Source: Oscillospiraceae bacterium (GTDB lineage Bacteria; Bacillota_A; Clostridia; Oscillospirales; CAG-272). Taken from it: a DNA stretch of 16,858 bases. The stretch spans positions 1 through 16,858 of the forward strand of contig SVSO01000042.1 in the NCBI GenBank assembly GCA_015064195.1, given 5' to 3'. The notes under the pieces were generated by a model that saw nothing but the letters and a program-made list of their open reading frames with translations, was not told the origin of the DNA and searched no databases. The translations under genes and the position numbers were made by a program. Shown here piece by piece: positions 6,139 through 13,395 of this stretch; position 1 is the stretch's first letter, and the number at the start of each line of letters is the position of its first letter.

Positions 6139-7728
6139 CTATTGGAAGTATTCGTACACCACCGGCGTTTCGGTGGGAAGATCGCACAATCGCAGCAGCA
6201 CCATCTGATGATATGGATCGTCGTAGGGCATGGTATATTTGTAGTGATAGTTTGGCAAATAGTACAAAACAAGTGGCTCGCCCAGAGTTGGATCATACAA
6301 GCGAATGTTGTCGCGGCTTGCGGAGAGTGCGGGCAGATTTTGCGCGTAACCGGCTGGTGTCATGGCGAATATTGCCAGCGCGAGAACGACAGGAAGCGCC
6401 TTCAGGCATACCTTCGTGCTGTCAAATAATACAAAGAGCGAACAGCAGAAAATGCAAAACAGAACGAGCAGCAGATAGGGATTCGAGACGATGGACGGCA
6501 CCGATGCGAGCAGACAAAGACCGAGGATCGCGTTCAGCTTAACAGAGTTCTCGCGGATGATGAATTTTGCGATGGGGACGATGAGAAGCGGAATGGAAAT
6601 TGTCAGTGTACGCGGGCCAAATTCGGGTGAAAGTAACATCGCGCCCTGCATGGCGGCGGCGTTGAATAAATAGAATGCTGTCTCGAAATCGCGCTGCTTG
6701 AAGAAATCGACGAGAGATGCGACAAAGATAACCGCAAGAAGCGCGATAAAAATGAGCTGATAGGGCCATTGTCTCAGCAGATCGTTCCAGAATCGGAGAC
6801 CGATCAGGTATCCGATGATGGTAATTATGGTAATTATTGACAGCGGGCGGCATTTGCTCCACGAACGGTAGGCGAGGATGATGAACAGCGCGAGGATCAG
6901 AGGATAGAGACCATACGGGCCGAAGATTTCGCCAGCCAGCTTCGGGATGTTGGTGATAATCCGACGGATGAGCGGCATGGCGTAAAAGTCGGGGTAATAC
7001 TGGGTTCGCTCCGCGTTTCCGGGCGCGAGCATGAGAGTCAAAAATCCACAAATCGCGCTGGCAAAACACGCGATCCAACGGATGCGAATCTTGCGATTTT
7101 GTACAAATTCGCAGACGATGATCCAGACGATAGCCACGATGGCGGCGGCGGATGCCTGTTCGGTCGTAGCAGCTGCAAAGAAGGAGAGAATTACGAGCAA
7201 AATGTGCAGATGAAGCTTTTCAAAAGGTGCAATAAAGTCGCGCTGCAGCAGGAATATCAGACACATTGTGAGCGTGGCGGGGAACAGATAATTCAGCGCT
7301 CCGGTCGCCCAATAAAAGCTCTGGCGAAGGACGGCGATATCGGTGACAGAAAGCAATGCGCAGACAGCGATCATTGCGTTTTTGTACAAATCAGAACTGG
7401 TGTCCCGGTGACCAGCCCCGGAGATGAGCTTGGACAATATTACCACAAGCGCGGCCATCACGAGCACCGCCGCGATGCGCCAGAACCAGAAGCTGATACC
7501 CAGCAGAAGCTCATCGATCAGGTGAACGATCGCACGGCCATTGGTGTGCATATAATGGTAAATATTCTCGGAAATCAGATAATCGTGCCCATTTTTCAGG
7601 AATGCGGCGTAGTAATAATCGTCGCCGAAATAGTTGGTGAACAGGCAGGTGAGCGTGTGCATCAGCATGAAAATTGTGAATACAATGTGATGCCGATGGT
7701 TGATGATTTTTTCTTTCATATGATCCAT
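6139..7728 (-). CDS. Polytopic membrane protein, DUF6056-like / GT-C glycosyltransferase-like
   Basis: A 529-aa protein with about eleven to thirteen hydrophobic segments. After the first helix comes an acidic pair in YFGDDYYYAAF (Asp36, Asp37), then HYMHTNGRAIVHL (about 60-70). An Asp pair in the first outer loop followed by an NGR-type segment resembles DUF6056 proteins and, more broadly, GT-C-fold lipid-linked sugar transferases; I recall this rather than having searched it. A role in decorating a surface glycan is therefore inference. The start at 7728 has no clear ribosome-binding site; Met4 is equally possible. It ends in TAG, whereas almost all other genes here end in TAA or TGA. It lies 97 bp downstream of the binding-protein-like gene on the same strand and probably shares its transcript. 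Confidence 0.75.
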   Translation of the reverse strand: MDHMKEKIINHRHHIVFTIFMLMHTLTCLFTNYFGDDYYYAAFLKNGHDYLISENIYHYMHTNGRAIVHLIDELLLGISFWFWRIAAVLVMAALVVILSKLISGAGHRDTSSDLYKNAMIAVCALLSVTDIAVLRQSFYWATGALNYLFPATLTMCLIFLLQRDFIAPFEKLHLHILLVILSFFAAATTEQASAAAIVAIVWIIVCEFVQNRKIRIRWIACFASAICGFLTLMLAPGNAERTQYYPDFYAMPLIRRIITNIPKLAGEIFGPYGLYPLILALFIILAYRSWSKCRPLSIITIITIIGYLIGLRFWNDLLRQWPYQLIFIALLAVIFVASLVDFFKQRDFETAFYLFNAAAMQGAMLLSPEFGPRTLTISIPLLIVPIAKFIIRENSVKLNAILGLCLLASVPSIVSNPYLLLVLFCIFCCSLFVLFDSTKVCLKALPVVLALAIFAMTPAGYAQNLPALSASRDNIRLYDPTLGEPLVLYYLPNYHYKYTMPYDDPYHQMVLLRLCDLPTETPVVYEYFQ

Positions 7729-7826
7729 TTTTGTTGATTTGTTTGAATTAGAATGACAAATGATAGGCAGAATGGCAAATTATAACTGGTATCTTTACCC
7801 AGAAATGGAAATCCAGGCGCGGATTT

Positions 7827-9080
7827 TTAATGAGGAATTTCGTTGTAAGCGGTGTAGAATTTTTCCAGATGCTTTGCCGCAAGCTTTTCGTATCTCGCCA
7901 TGATGGACGCGATGAAATTGCTGCCGGATGCGATTTCGGACGCCAGCTGAGACTGGATGTTGGACAAATTTGACATGGATGCCGCCGGATCGATGGCAAG
8001 ATTGCCTTCCATGTATTCCAGCATATCTATGTAAATTTGGCTATTCTTCGCCTTGCGCGAACCGGACGCATTGATCGCAACCTGCGCCATATACGCCGGC
8101 TTCGTGATGTCGTAGCCGAGGTAGGAGAAGGTGTCCAGCAGGTATGCCGAGTCGGTCGGATCCAGGTTTGCGATGGGCATCACAACGACCCGCGCGTCGG
8201 CGGAAACCGGTGCGAGATAATCCTGCTGATGCTTGTCCGATTTTGGCATGGGAACGAATCCGTCGCTGCCCACATCCTCCAGATTCTTGACGGTGAACAG
8301 TGTGGATTCTGTATCAGATTGTGCAAATATTTCTGCCAGCTGATCGACGGTATCCATCAGCTCTGCGGTGAGCATGAGACTCTGATAGCCTTCGTCATCG
8401 CGCGGGAAAAAGGACTGATTCGTGCCGTAAAGCATGGCAGAAACTGCCTTTTCGCCGCCGTCAACGGAAGCGTTGTGCTCAACGAGCAGCGTCTGCATGG
8501 CATCGATGGTCCAATTGCCGTTTGATACCATTTTGTACAAACGCTCCTCCAGCGTCCGGTCGGTGAAGGTCATGACCTGCGCTTTGCCGAGCGTTGTCAG
8601 ATCTGCGCCGCTGACTGCCGCAAACTGGGCATCGCCGATGATAAACGCATCGCTTCCTGTCCACCACGGCGCGTCAAGATGAAGCTCGTCGTACCACTGC
8701 AGATTCAAGTTAAAGCCGAAGCCGATGGTGTTTATCGCGTCGGAAATCGTCAGAAATGCCGCGTCCCATCGGGGATCGGCGGCGAGAATCGACATCCGGT
8801 ATTCGTCATACGCGGACATGGACTTTTGACCATCCACCACGACGTTGCAGAGATCCTCCAGCTTCATCGCCGTCAGATAGGACGCATCGCTGGCCAGATT
8901 TCCATTTTCCTCAAAGGGATCGAGGTCGTAGAAAAAATGATCCGGTTCCTGCTGGAGCAGGGAAAAAGTGTAGCCGTGGAAGTCCCGCGGCTCGGGGGAA
9001 TACTCGATTTTCGTGTCGCGGAGCGGCACCGGTTTTACTGCCAGTGCGAAGGCGATGAGCATGAAGAATGCTTTTTTCAT
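7827..9080 (-). CDS. Secreted solute-binding-protein-like protein without lipobox Cys
   Basis: A 417-aa protein distantly similar to the sugar-type solute-binding lipoprotein at 13396-14868. Shared signposts include an early GYTFSLL versus GGFEFTIL strand, DAPWW (136-140) versus DQPWW (166-170), and NGNWTIDAM (187-195) versus EGKWTVDAL. Substrate capture outside the cell is therefore the default guess. The N-terminus MKKAFFMLIAFALAV is signal-like but lacks the lipobox Cys that these proteins normally use for membrane anchoring; a signal peptidase I site after ALA (residue 14) would release it instead. No ABC permease is adjacent; the neighbours are two polytopic membrane proteins. GGAGG upstream of 9080 sets the start, and the in-frame ATG at 9095 is too far upstream. 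A near-perfect promoter suggests strong expression. Confidence 0.8.
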   Translation of the reverse strand: MKKAFFMLIAFALAVKPVPLRDTKIEYSPEPRDFHGYTFSLLQQEPDHFFYDLDPFEENGNLASDASYLTAMKLEDLCNVVVDGQKSMSAYDEYRMSILAADPRWDAAFLTISDAINTIGFGFNLNLQWYDELHLDAPWWTGSDAFIIGDAQFAAVSGADLTTLGKAQVMTFTDRTLEERLYKMVSNGNWTIDAMQTLLVEHNASVDGGEKAVSAMLYGTNQSFFPRDDEGYQSLMLTAELMDTVDQLAEIFAQSDTESTLFTVKNLEDVGSDGFVPMPKSDKHQQDYLAPVSADARVVVMPIANLDPTDSAYLLDTFSYLGYDITKPAYMAQVAINASGSRKAKNSQIYIDMLEYMEGNLAIDPAASMSNLSNIQSQLASEIASGSNFIASIMARYEKLAAKHLEKFYTAYNEIPH

Positions 9081-9117
9081 GGAAAAAACCTCCAAACAAA
9101 TTTAGTTCACTATCGCA

Positions 9118-9146
9118 ATTATATCATACTTCTACAAGTGTGTCAA
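9118..9146 (-). promoter_or_regulatory. Near-perfect SigA promoter for the binding-protein-like gene
   Basis: On the minus strand TTGACA (9146-9141), 17-bp spacer, TATAAT (9123-9118), with TGA before the -10. A short inverted repeat ACTT-GTAG-AAGT lies in the spacer. Confidence 0.8.
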
Positions 9147-9236
9147 TATCTGAGATCGGAAAATTATGTGAACATTTGCGGAACTTTTTGCAACATTTTA
9201 CGTCAAATAAATTGATAATTATAGCAGGAGGCTCTT

Positions 9237-10882
9237 ATGACACGTTTCAATCGGCTGTCGGATGCCATTTCGAGGCATCGATTTTGGTTTATTGCGCTGA
9301 TTTTTATGGCGGCGCTCATTCTTCGCTGCTGCTTTGCCGGAGCTTGGTATTAGCCTGTGCTGGACGATTCCATCCAATACATCAATTATCAGCGTTCGGA
9401 GGATTTTGCGGCACTGATCGAGGGACAGGGGCTGTTTGCATCGCGGCCTCTCGCGGCAATTATGGACTTGTTTGTCATCGGCCCGCTGAACGGTGCGCTG
9501 ATCGTACCTGCGATTCTGCTGAGTGTGCTGCACGGGCTTGCGGGTGTGCTGTTCTGGCGGCTGTTTGACCGCATTTTCGGCGGCATCGGCATCGCTTTTC
9601 CCATTGTGTATGCGCTCCTGCCGCTGGGCGTGGAGGGAACATACTGGCTGTCTGCGTCCTCGCGTATCGTGCCGGGACTGCTTTTCACCGCCGTCGCCGC
9701 GACGCTGTTTGAAGAATTTGCAGACGGCGGAAAGTGGTGGAATGCCGCACTGTTTCCGGCTGCGGCGATTCTTTCCTACGGCTTTTATGAGCAGATTCTT
9801 GTGCTTTCGGTGGCACTGACCGCACTCCAATTCCTCCGCCATCGGAAAAAATCGGGGGGGTACTCGCACTTACAGCAATTCCAATGGTGTTGCTCTATTT
9901 CGTTTTTACCGGAATGCACGCTTCAAACGGTGCGCTCGGCTCGCGGATTAAGCTGCTCCTGCCCAACACCATGTGGTATTTTGACACGTTTCTGCCGGAT
10001 TTGCTAAGACAGATCGGTGCGGCGTTCCTCAAGGGCGGCACCCGCACGCTGTTTGTCGGATTTGCTCGCGGCGTTTCCTCCTGCTTCACGAGTCTTGGAG
10101 GCGTTCTCTGTCTCATCGGAGCGGCCGCGGTCGGCGGAGGTGTCTACCTCGCCGTTCCCCATTCCATGGAGAAAAATACCGGACAGAGGGCGGGGGTCTG
10201 GGTCTGGGGCATCCTGTTGTTCTTAGCCCCGCTCGCGCCCTATTTCGTCATCGAAAATCCATGGTTTTCTCTCCGTGCGACAGTGCCGTCGTTTGTCGGA
10301 GCGGGACTGCTCATTGACGCGGCCCTTCGCTTGATCACCCGCCGCGAGCGCATTTTTGCCATCGTCTGCGCATCTCTCACTGCGATCTGTCTGGTGGCCG
10401 GCTTTTCGGAGGTGTCAGACTATCACAGGATGGGCGAGTATGACAACGCATTGTCAGCACAGATTCGTGCCAATGCGGATCAAATGAGCGGGCGCGTGGG
10501 AATCCTCGGCGTAGAGGAGCGTCCGCTGGCAGGGAATTATGGCTACCATGAGCACGTGGCGAGCGTCGGTTCGTCGGACTGGGCACTGTATGGCAAGCTG
10601 GTGGCGGACGGTAAAGCAGAGCTGACGCACTATTATCCGGTGCCGCTGGCATTGGAGGGATTTTCGTATTATGTGGAATGGAATCGGGAAAGCAAGCGAA
10701 TCTCCGGATTTGAGCAGATATGGCTGTGGAATCCGAGGGATATGACGCTTGTACGGATGAATCCAATCGAAAGTGCGCCGGAGGATTATCTCATTTATGA
10801 TCCGTCCGGAACGCTTTGGGGCAGGATCTTTGAAGAAAACGGGTACAGATATGTTTCCGTCGCCGATCCCGAGGAGAAATGA
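9237..10882 (+). pseudogene. Polytopic membrane protein (GT-C-like), broken by an amber codon and a frameshift
   Basis: AGGAGG (9226-9231) and ATG at 9237 begin a hydrophobic protein (MTRFNRLSDAISRHR...), but codon 39 is TAG (9351-9353). The same frame then continues with VLDDSIQYINYQRSEDF, an Asp pair after the first helix as in the intact neighbour at 6139-7728. A second lesion follows: at the G7 run 9854-9860 the frame shifts, and the coherent membrane protein continues in another frame (...VLALTAIPMVLLYFVFTG, then from 9884 onward) to TGA at 10880-10882. Eight Gs would restore one frame, giving about 548 codons, close to the neighbour's length. The C-terminal 150 residues look like a folded extracellular domain. 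It is divergent from the binding-protein-like gene. It could be decaying, or could be switched by slippage at the G-run, but the amber codon argues for decay. A sequencing error cannot be excluded for the G-run. Confidence 0.75.
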
Positions 10883-10891
10883 TCCGTTCAG

Positions 10892-10932
10892 AAAAGCAGT
10901 TTACCGACAATGGAGACGGTAAACTGCTTTTT
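10892..10932. terminator. Bidirectional intrinsic terminator between the broken membrane gene and citrate synthase
   Basis: A 15-bp perfect stem, AAAAGCAGTTTACCG (10892-10906) with its complement (10917-10931), has a 10-base loop, A-tract on the left and T5 on the right. It serves both convergent genes. Confidence 0.88.
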
Positions 10933-10936
10933 GTGC

Positions 10937-12340
10937 TTATATTCCGCCGCGGACAGCGAGAGGTGCGTATTCGCGGGGCTTGGAGATGGCTTTGTAGGCC
11001 GGTCGGATGATCTTTTTGCCGGTGGTCACTTCTTCGATGCGATGCGCACACCAGCCGGCCATGCGGGCGATGGCGAACAGGGGCGTGTAAAGCTCCTCGG
11101 GAATGCCCAGCATCCGATAGACAAGCCCGGAATAAAGATCCACGTTGGCACATATAGTTTTGTCAAGCTTCTTGTGCCTCGAATACACGGCAGGAGTCAG
11201 GCGTTCCACCGATTCAAGCAGGGCGAATTCCCGCTCGTATTCCGTGCCTTTTGCCAGATCCTTCGCGTATTTTTTCAGCATGACCGCACGGGGATCGGAC
11301 AGGGTATAGATGGCGTGGCCCATGCCGTAGATGAGGCCGGAATGGTCGCCTGCCTCGCCGCGGATGAGCTTTTCGAGGAAGTGCGTCACCTCGTCATCGT
11401 CGCTCCAATCGGACACGCCGGCTTTGATGCTGTCGAACATTTCCGTCACCTTGATGTTCGCGCCGCCGTGCTTCGGGCCTTTCAGGGACGAAATGGCGGA
11501 TGCGATGGCGGAATAGCTGTCCGTGCCGGAGGATGACACCACGCGGCAGGTGAATGCGGAGTTGTTGCCGCCGCCGTGCTCGGCATGGAGCACAAGACAG
11601 AGATCCAGCAGCTTCGCCTCCGCGTCCGTGTAGGAGCAGTCGGGGCGCATGATGCGCAGGAAATTCTGGGCGGTGGACAGATTGTTCTGCGGATTGTGGA
11701 TGTTCAGGCTGTCGCCGTAGAAATAGCTGCGGTTGATGGCGTATGCCTGTGCCGCGATGATGGGGAGTCTTGCCAGCAGCTGCATGGACTGGCGGAGCAG
11801 ATTCTCCAGCGACGTTTCGTCGGGATTCTCGTCATAGGCGTAGAGGGAGAGAATGCTGGTGGCGATCTTGTTCATCAGCGACGGCGTGGGCGCTTTCATG
11901 ATCACGTCCTCGGTGAAACGGGGCGGCAGATAGCGATAGGAATCCAGCAGCGCGTCGAAATCGGCCAGCTGCTTCTTCGACGGAAGCTCGCCGAGGAAGA
12001 GCAGATACGCCGTCTCCTCAAAGCCGAAGCGATTCTCCTCGGTGTAGCCGCGGATGAGGTCGGCCACGTTGTAGCCGCGATAGTAAAGCTCGCCGTCGAT
12101 GGCGATTTTGTCGCCCTCGTTGATGATATAGCCATGGGCGTTGCCGATCTTGGTGATGCCCGCCATGACGCCGGTTCCGTCGGGATTGCGGAGTCCGCGC
12201 TTCACGTTGTAGTTGGTGAAGGCCTGTGCCGGAATGGAATAATGCTCACGCGAACCTGCAAGAAGCGACTCAAAAAGCTCGCTGTTCTCGCTCATGGGCG
12301 TTGATCGCATAAATGACGTGTTGAAAGCCTGCTGCTGCAT
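10937..12340 (-). CDS. gltA: Citrate synthase (citrate/2-methylcitrate synthase family)
   Basis: A 467-aa cytosolic enzyme that condenses acetyl-CoA with oxaloacetate to citrate, feeding 2-oxoglutarate and glutamate synthesis. The catalytic triad is visible: His291 in GPKHGGAN, His342 in GMGHAIY, and Asp401 in NVDLYSG. A further conserved stretch is LHAEHGGGNNSAF (251-263). The N-terminal extension of about 45 residues before NYNVKRGLRNPDGTGV is typical of the clostridial branch. GGAGG seven bases upstream fixes the start at 12340. No aconitase or isocitrate dehydrogenase is adjacent, so it is transcribed alone. The 2-methylcitrate activity of some family members cannot be excluded by eye. 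Regulation probably acts at the palindrome 12365-12380 next to its transcript start. Confidence 0.95.
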   Translation of the reverse strand: MQQQAFNTSFMRSTPMSENSELFESLLAGSREHYSIPAQAFTNYNVKRGLRNPDGTGVMAGITKIGNAHGYIINEGDKIAIDGELYYRGYNVADLIRGYTEENRFGFEETAYLLFLGELPSKKQLADFDALLDSYRYLPPRFTEDVIMKAPTPSLMNKIATSILSLYAYDENPDETSLENLLRQSMQLLARLPIIAAQAYAINRSYFYGDSLNIHNPQNNLSTAQNFLRIMRPDCSYTDAEAKLLDLCLVLHAEHGGGNNSAFTCRVVSSSGTDSYSAIASAISSLKGPKHGGANIKVTEMFDSIKAGVSDWSDDDEVTHFLEKLIRGEAGDHSGLIYGMGHAIYTLSDPRAVMLKKYAKDLAKGTEYEREFALLESVERLTPAVYSRHKKLDKTICANVDLYSGLVYRMLGIPEELYTPLFAIARMAGWCAHRIEEVTTGKKIIRPAYKAISKPREYAPLAVRGGI

Positions 12341-12364
12341 GGTAATACCTCCGTGGTAGGAAAA

Positions 12365-12380
12365 ATCAATGGTTATTGAT
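12365..12380. promoter_or_regulatory. Operator-like palindrome at the citrate synthase transcript start
   Basis: ATCAAT (12365-12370) / ATTGAT (12375-12380) with a 4-bp spacer is a perfect inverted repeat. It sits directly downstream of the citrate synthase -10, over the predicted +1, where a repressor would block initiation. The binding protein is unknown. Confidence 0.45.
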
Positions 12381-12397
12381 ATATATTATAACATACT
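12372..12397 (+). promoter_or_regulatory. Possible SigE-type promoter for spoIID
   Basis: GTTATT (12372-12377), 14-bp spacer, CATACT (12392-12397) with AA following. This resembles the sporulation sigma-E pattern (ATATT-like -35, 14-15 bp, CATACA-like -10). In Bacillus, spoIID is transcribed by SigE, and no good SigA promoter is visible for this gene. The match is imperfect. It overlaps the citrate synthase promoter on the other strand. Confidence 0.3.
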
Positions 12398-12413
12398 AAA
12401 GCAAAAAATGCAA
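12385..12413 (-). promoter_or_regulatory. SigA-type promoter for citrate synthase
   Basis: On the minus strand TTGCAT (12413-12408), 17-bp spacer, TATAAT (12390-12385), with TGT before the -10. Confidence 0.75.
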
Positions 12414-12482
12414 GAGTAATTTATAAAATTGCAAAAAAATTCACGATTCTCTCAGATTACCGCAAAAGAAAGGTGGAATTTT

Positions 12483-13364
12483 ATGAAAGTTGTCGCCGCG
12501 ATACTTGCAATTTCGATAAGTTCTTGTCAATCGCCGACCTCCGCCGCACTCCTTGAGCCGGAGCTGACCATGAGCGTTTCCGGCGGGATGGATGTGCTCA
12601 CGGTGGAGGAATACACGGCGGGCGTGGTGGCGGCGGAAGTGCCGTACACCTTCCATCACCATGCGCTGATGGCGCAGGCGGTGGCCGCGCGCACGTACGT
12701 CACCTATTGCCTCGCCCATCCCATTCGCGCCCACGATGACGGGGCGGACGTTTGCGCCGATCCTGCTCACTGCGCCGGATTTGCGACGGAGGCCATGCTG
12801 GCGGAGCGATACGGCGCGGAATATGCGGAGGCGGCCATGGAAGCGTCACGGGGGGCAGCGGAAGCGACGGCGGGGGAGATTCTCACCTGCGGCGGCGCAC
12901 CGATCCAGGCGGTCTGGCACGCTTCTTCCGACGGCGCGACCGCATCCAGCGGCGAGATCTGGTCGGATGTGGCCTATCTGCAGTCGGTGAAATCGCCGGA
13001 GGAAGCGGAAATTTCGGCGGCGGAATTTACCATGGCGGAGGTGAAGGCCATCCTCGGCGGCGATTTCGACGGCAAAAAGAATCTTCGCCGCACCTTGACC
13101 CCCTCCGGCCGATGCGAGAGCCTGACCATCGGCAATCTCACGCTGACCGGCTCGGAGGTGCGGCGGAAATTCGGCCTGCGCTCCACGGATTTCACCGTCA
13201 GATGGCGGGCGGGGAAGCTTTGCTTTGTCGTTCACGGCTACGGACACGGCGTTGGCATGAGCCAGCGCGGGGCGGAAGCCATGGCGCAGGCGGGTGCGGA
13301 TTATCGGGAGATCCTCACTCATTATTACACCGGCGCGGCCATCGAAAAGCCCGGCCGCGGTTGA
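12483..13364 (+). CDS. spoIID: SpoIID/LytB-domain peptidoglycan lytic transglycosylase
   Basis: A 293-aa enzyme that cuts peptidoglycan glycan strands after stem-peptide removal; in sporulation it works with SpoIIP and SpoIIM to drive engulfment of the forespore. Family hallmarks: EEYTAGVVAAEVP with the probable catalytic Glu52, AQAVAARTYV (64-73), the zinc-type pair in CADPAHC (Cys91, Cys97), HASSDGATASSGEIW, VKSPEE, and the closing GYGHGVGMSQRGA. The N-terminus MKVVAAILAISISSC ends in a lipobox-like ISSC (Cys15), suggesting a lipoprotein rather than the membrane helix of the Bacillus enzyme. AAAGGTGG sets the start at 12483. No spoIIP or spoIIM is adjacent, so a non-sporulation LytB-like role is the alternative. 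It is divergent from citrate synthase. Confidence 0.88.
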   Translation: MKVVAAILAISISSCQSPTSAALLEPELTMSVSGGMDVLTVEEYTAGVVAAEVPYTFHHHALMAQAVAARTYVTYCLAHPIRAHDDGADVCADPAHCAGFATEAMLAERYGAEYAEAAMEASRGAAEATAGEILTCGGAPIQAVWHASSDGATASSGEIWSDVAYLQSVKSPEEAEISAAEFTMAEVKAILGGDFDGKKNLRRTLTPSGRCESLTIGNLTLTGSEVRRKFGLRSTDFTVRWRAGKLCFVVHGYGHGVGMSQRGAEAMAQAGADYREILTHYYTGAAIEKPGRG

Positions 13365-13378
13365 AACCGCGGTCGGGC
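13345..13378. terminator. GC-rich hairpin at the spoIID / binding-protein convergence
   Basis: A 12- to 13-bp stem with one G-T pair runs from 13349 to 13378, includes the spoIID stop codon, and has a TTGAAA loop. On the minus strand it is followed by TTTT, so it best serves the solute-binding-protein gene; on the plus strand only AAAT follows, making it weak for spoIID. Confidence 0.65.
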
Positions 13379-13395
13379 AAATATGGAGTTTTGGC

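Noticed and set aside
7729..7826. Separate promoter for the membrane-protein gene, with a TATAAT-like box near 7783 on the minus strand
   Set aside because: No acceptable -35 is found at 16-18 bp, and read-through from the upstream binding-protein-like gene explains expression.
9351..9353. In-frame TAG read as a sense codon (pyrrolysine or amber recoding)
   Set aside because: A second lesion in the same gene (the G7 frameshift) and the normal use of TAG as the stop of the gene at 6139-7728 make decay simpler.
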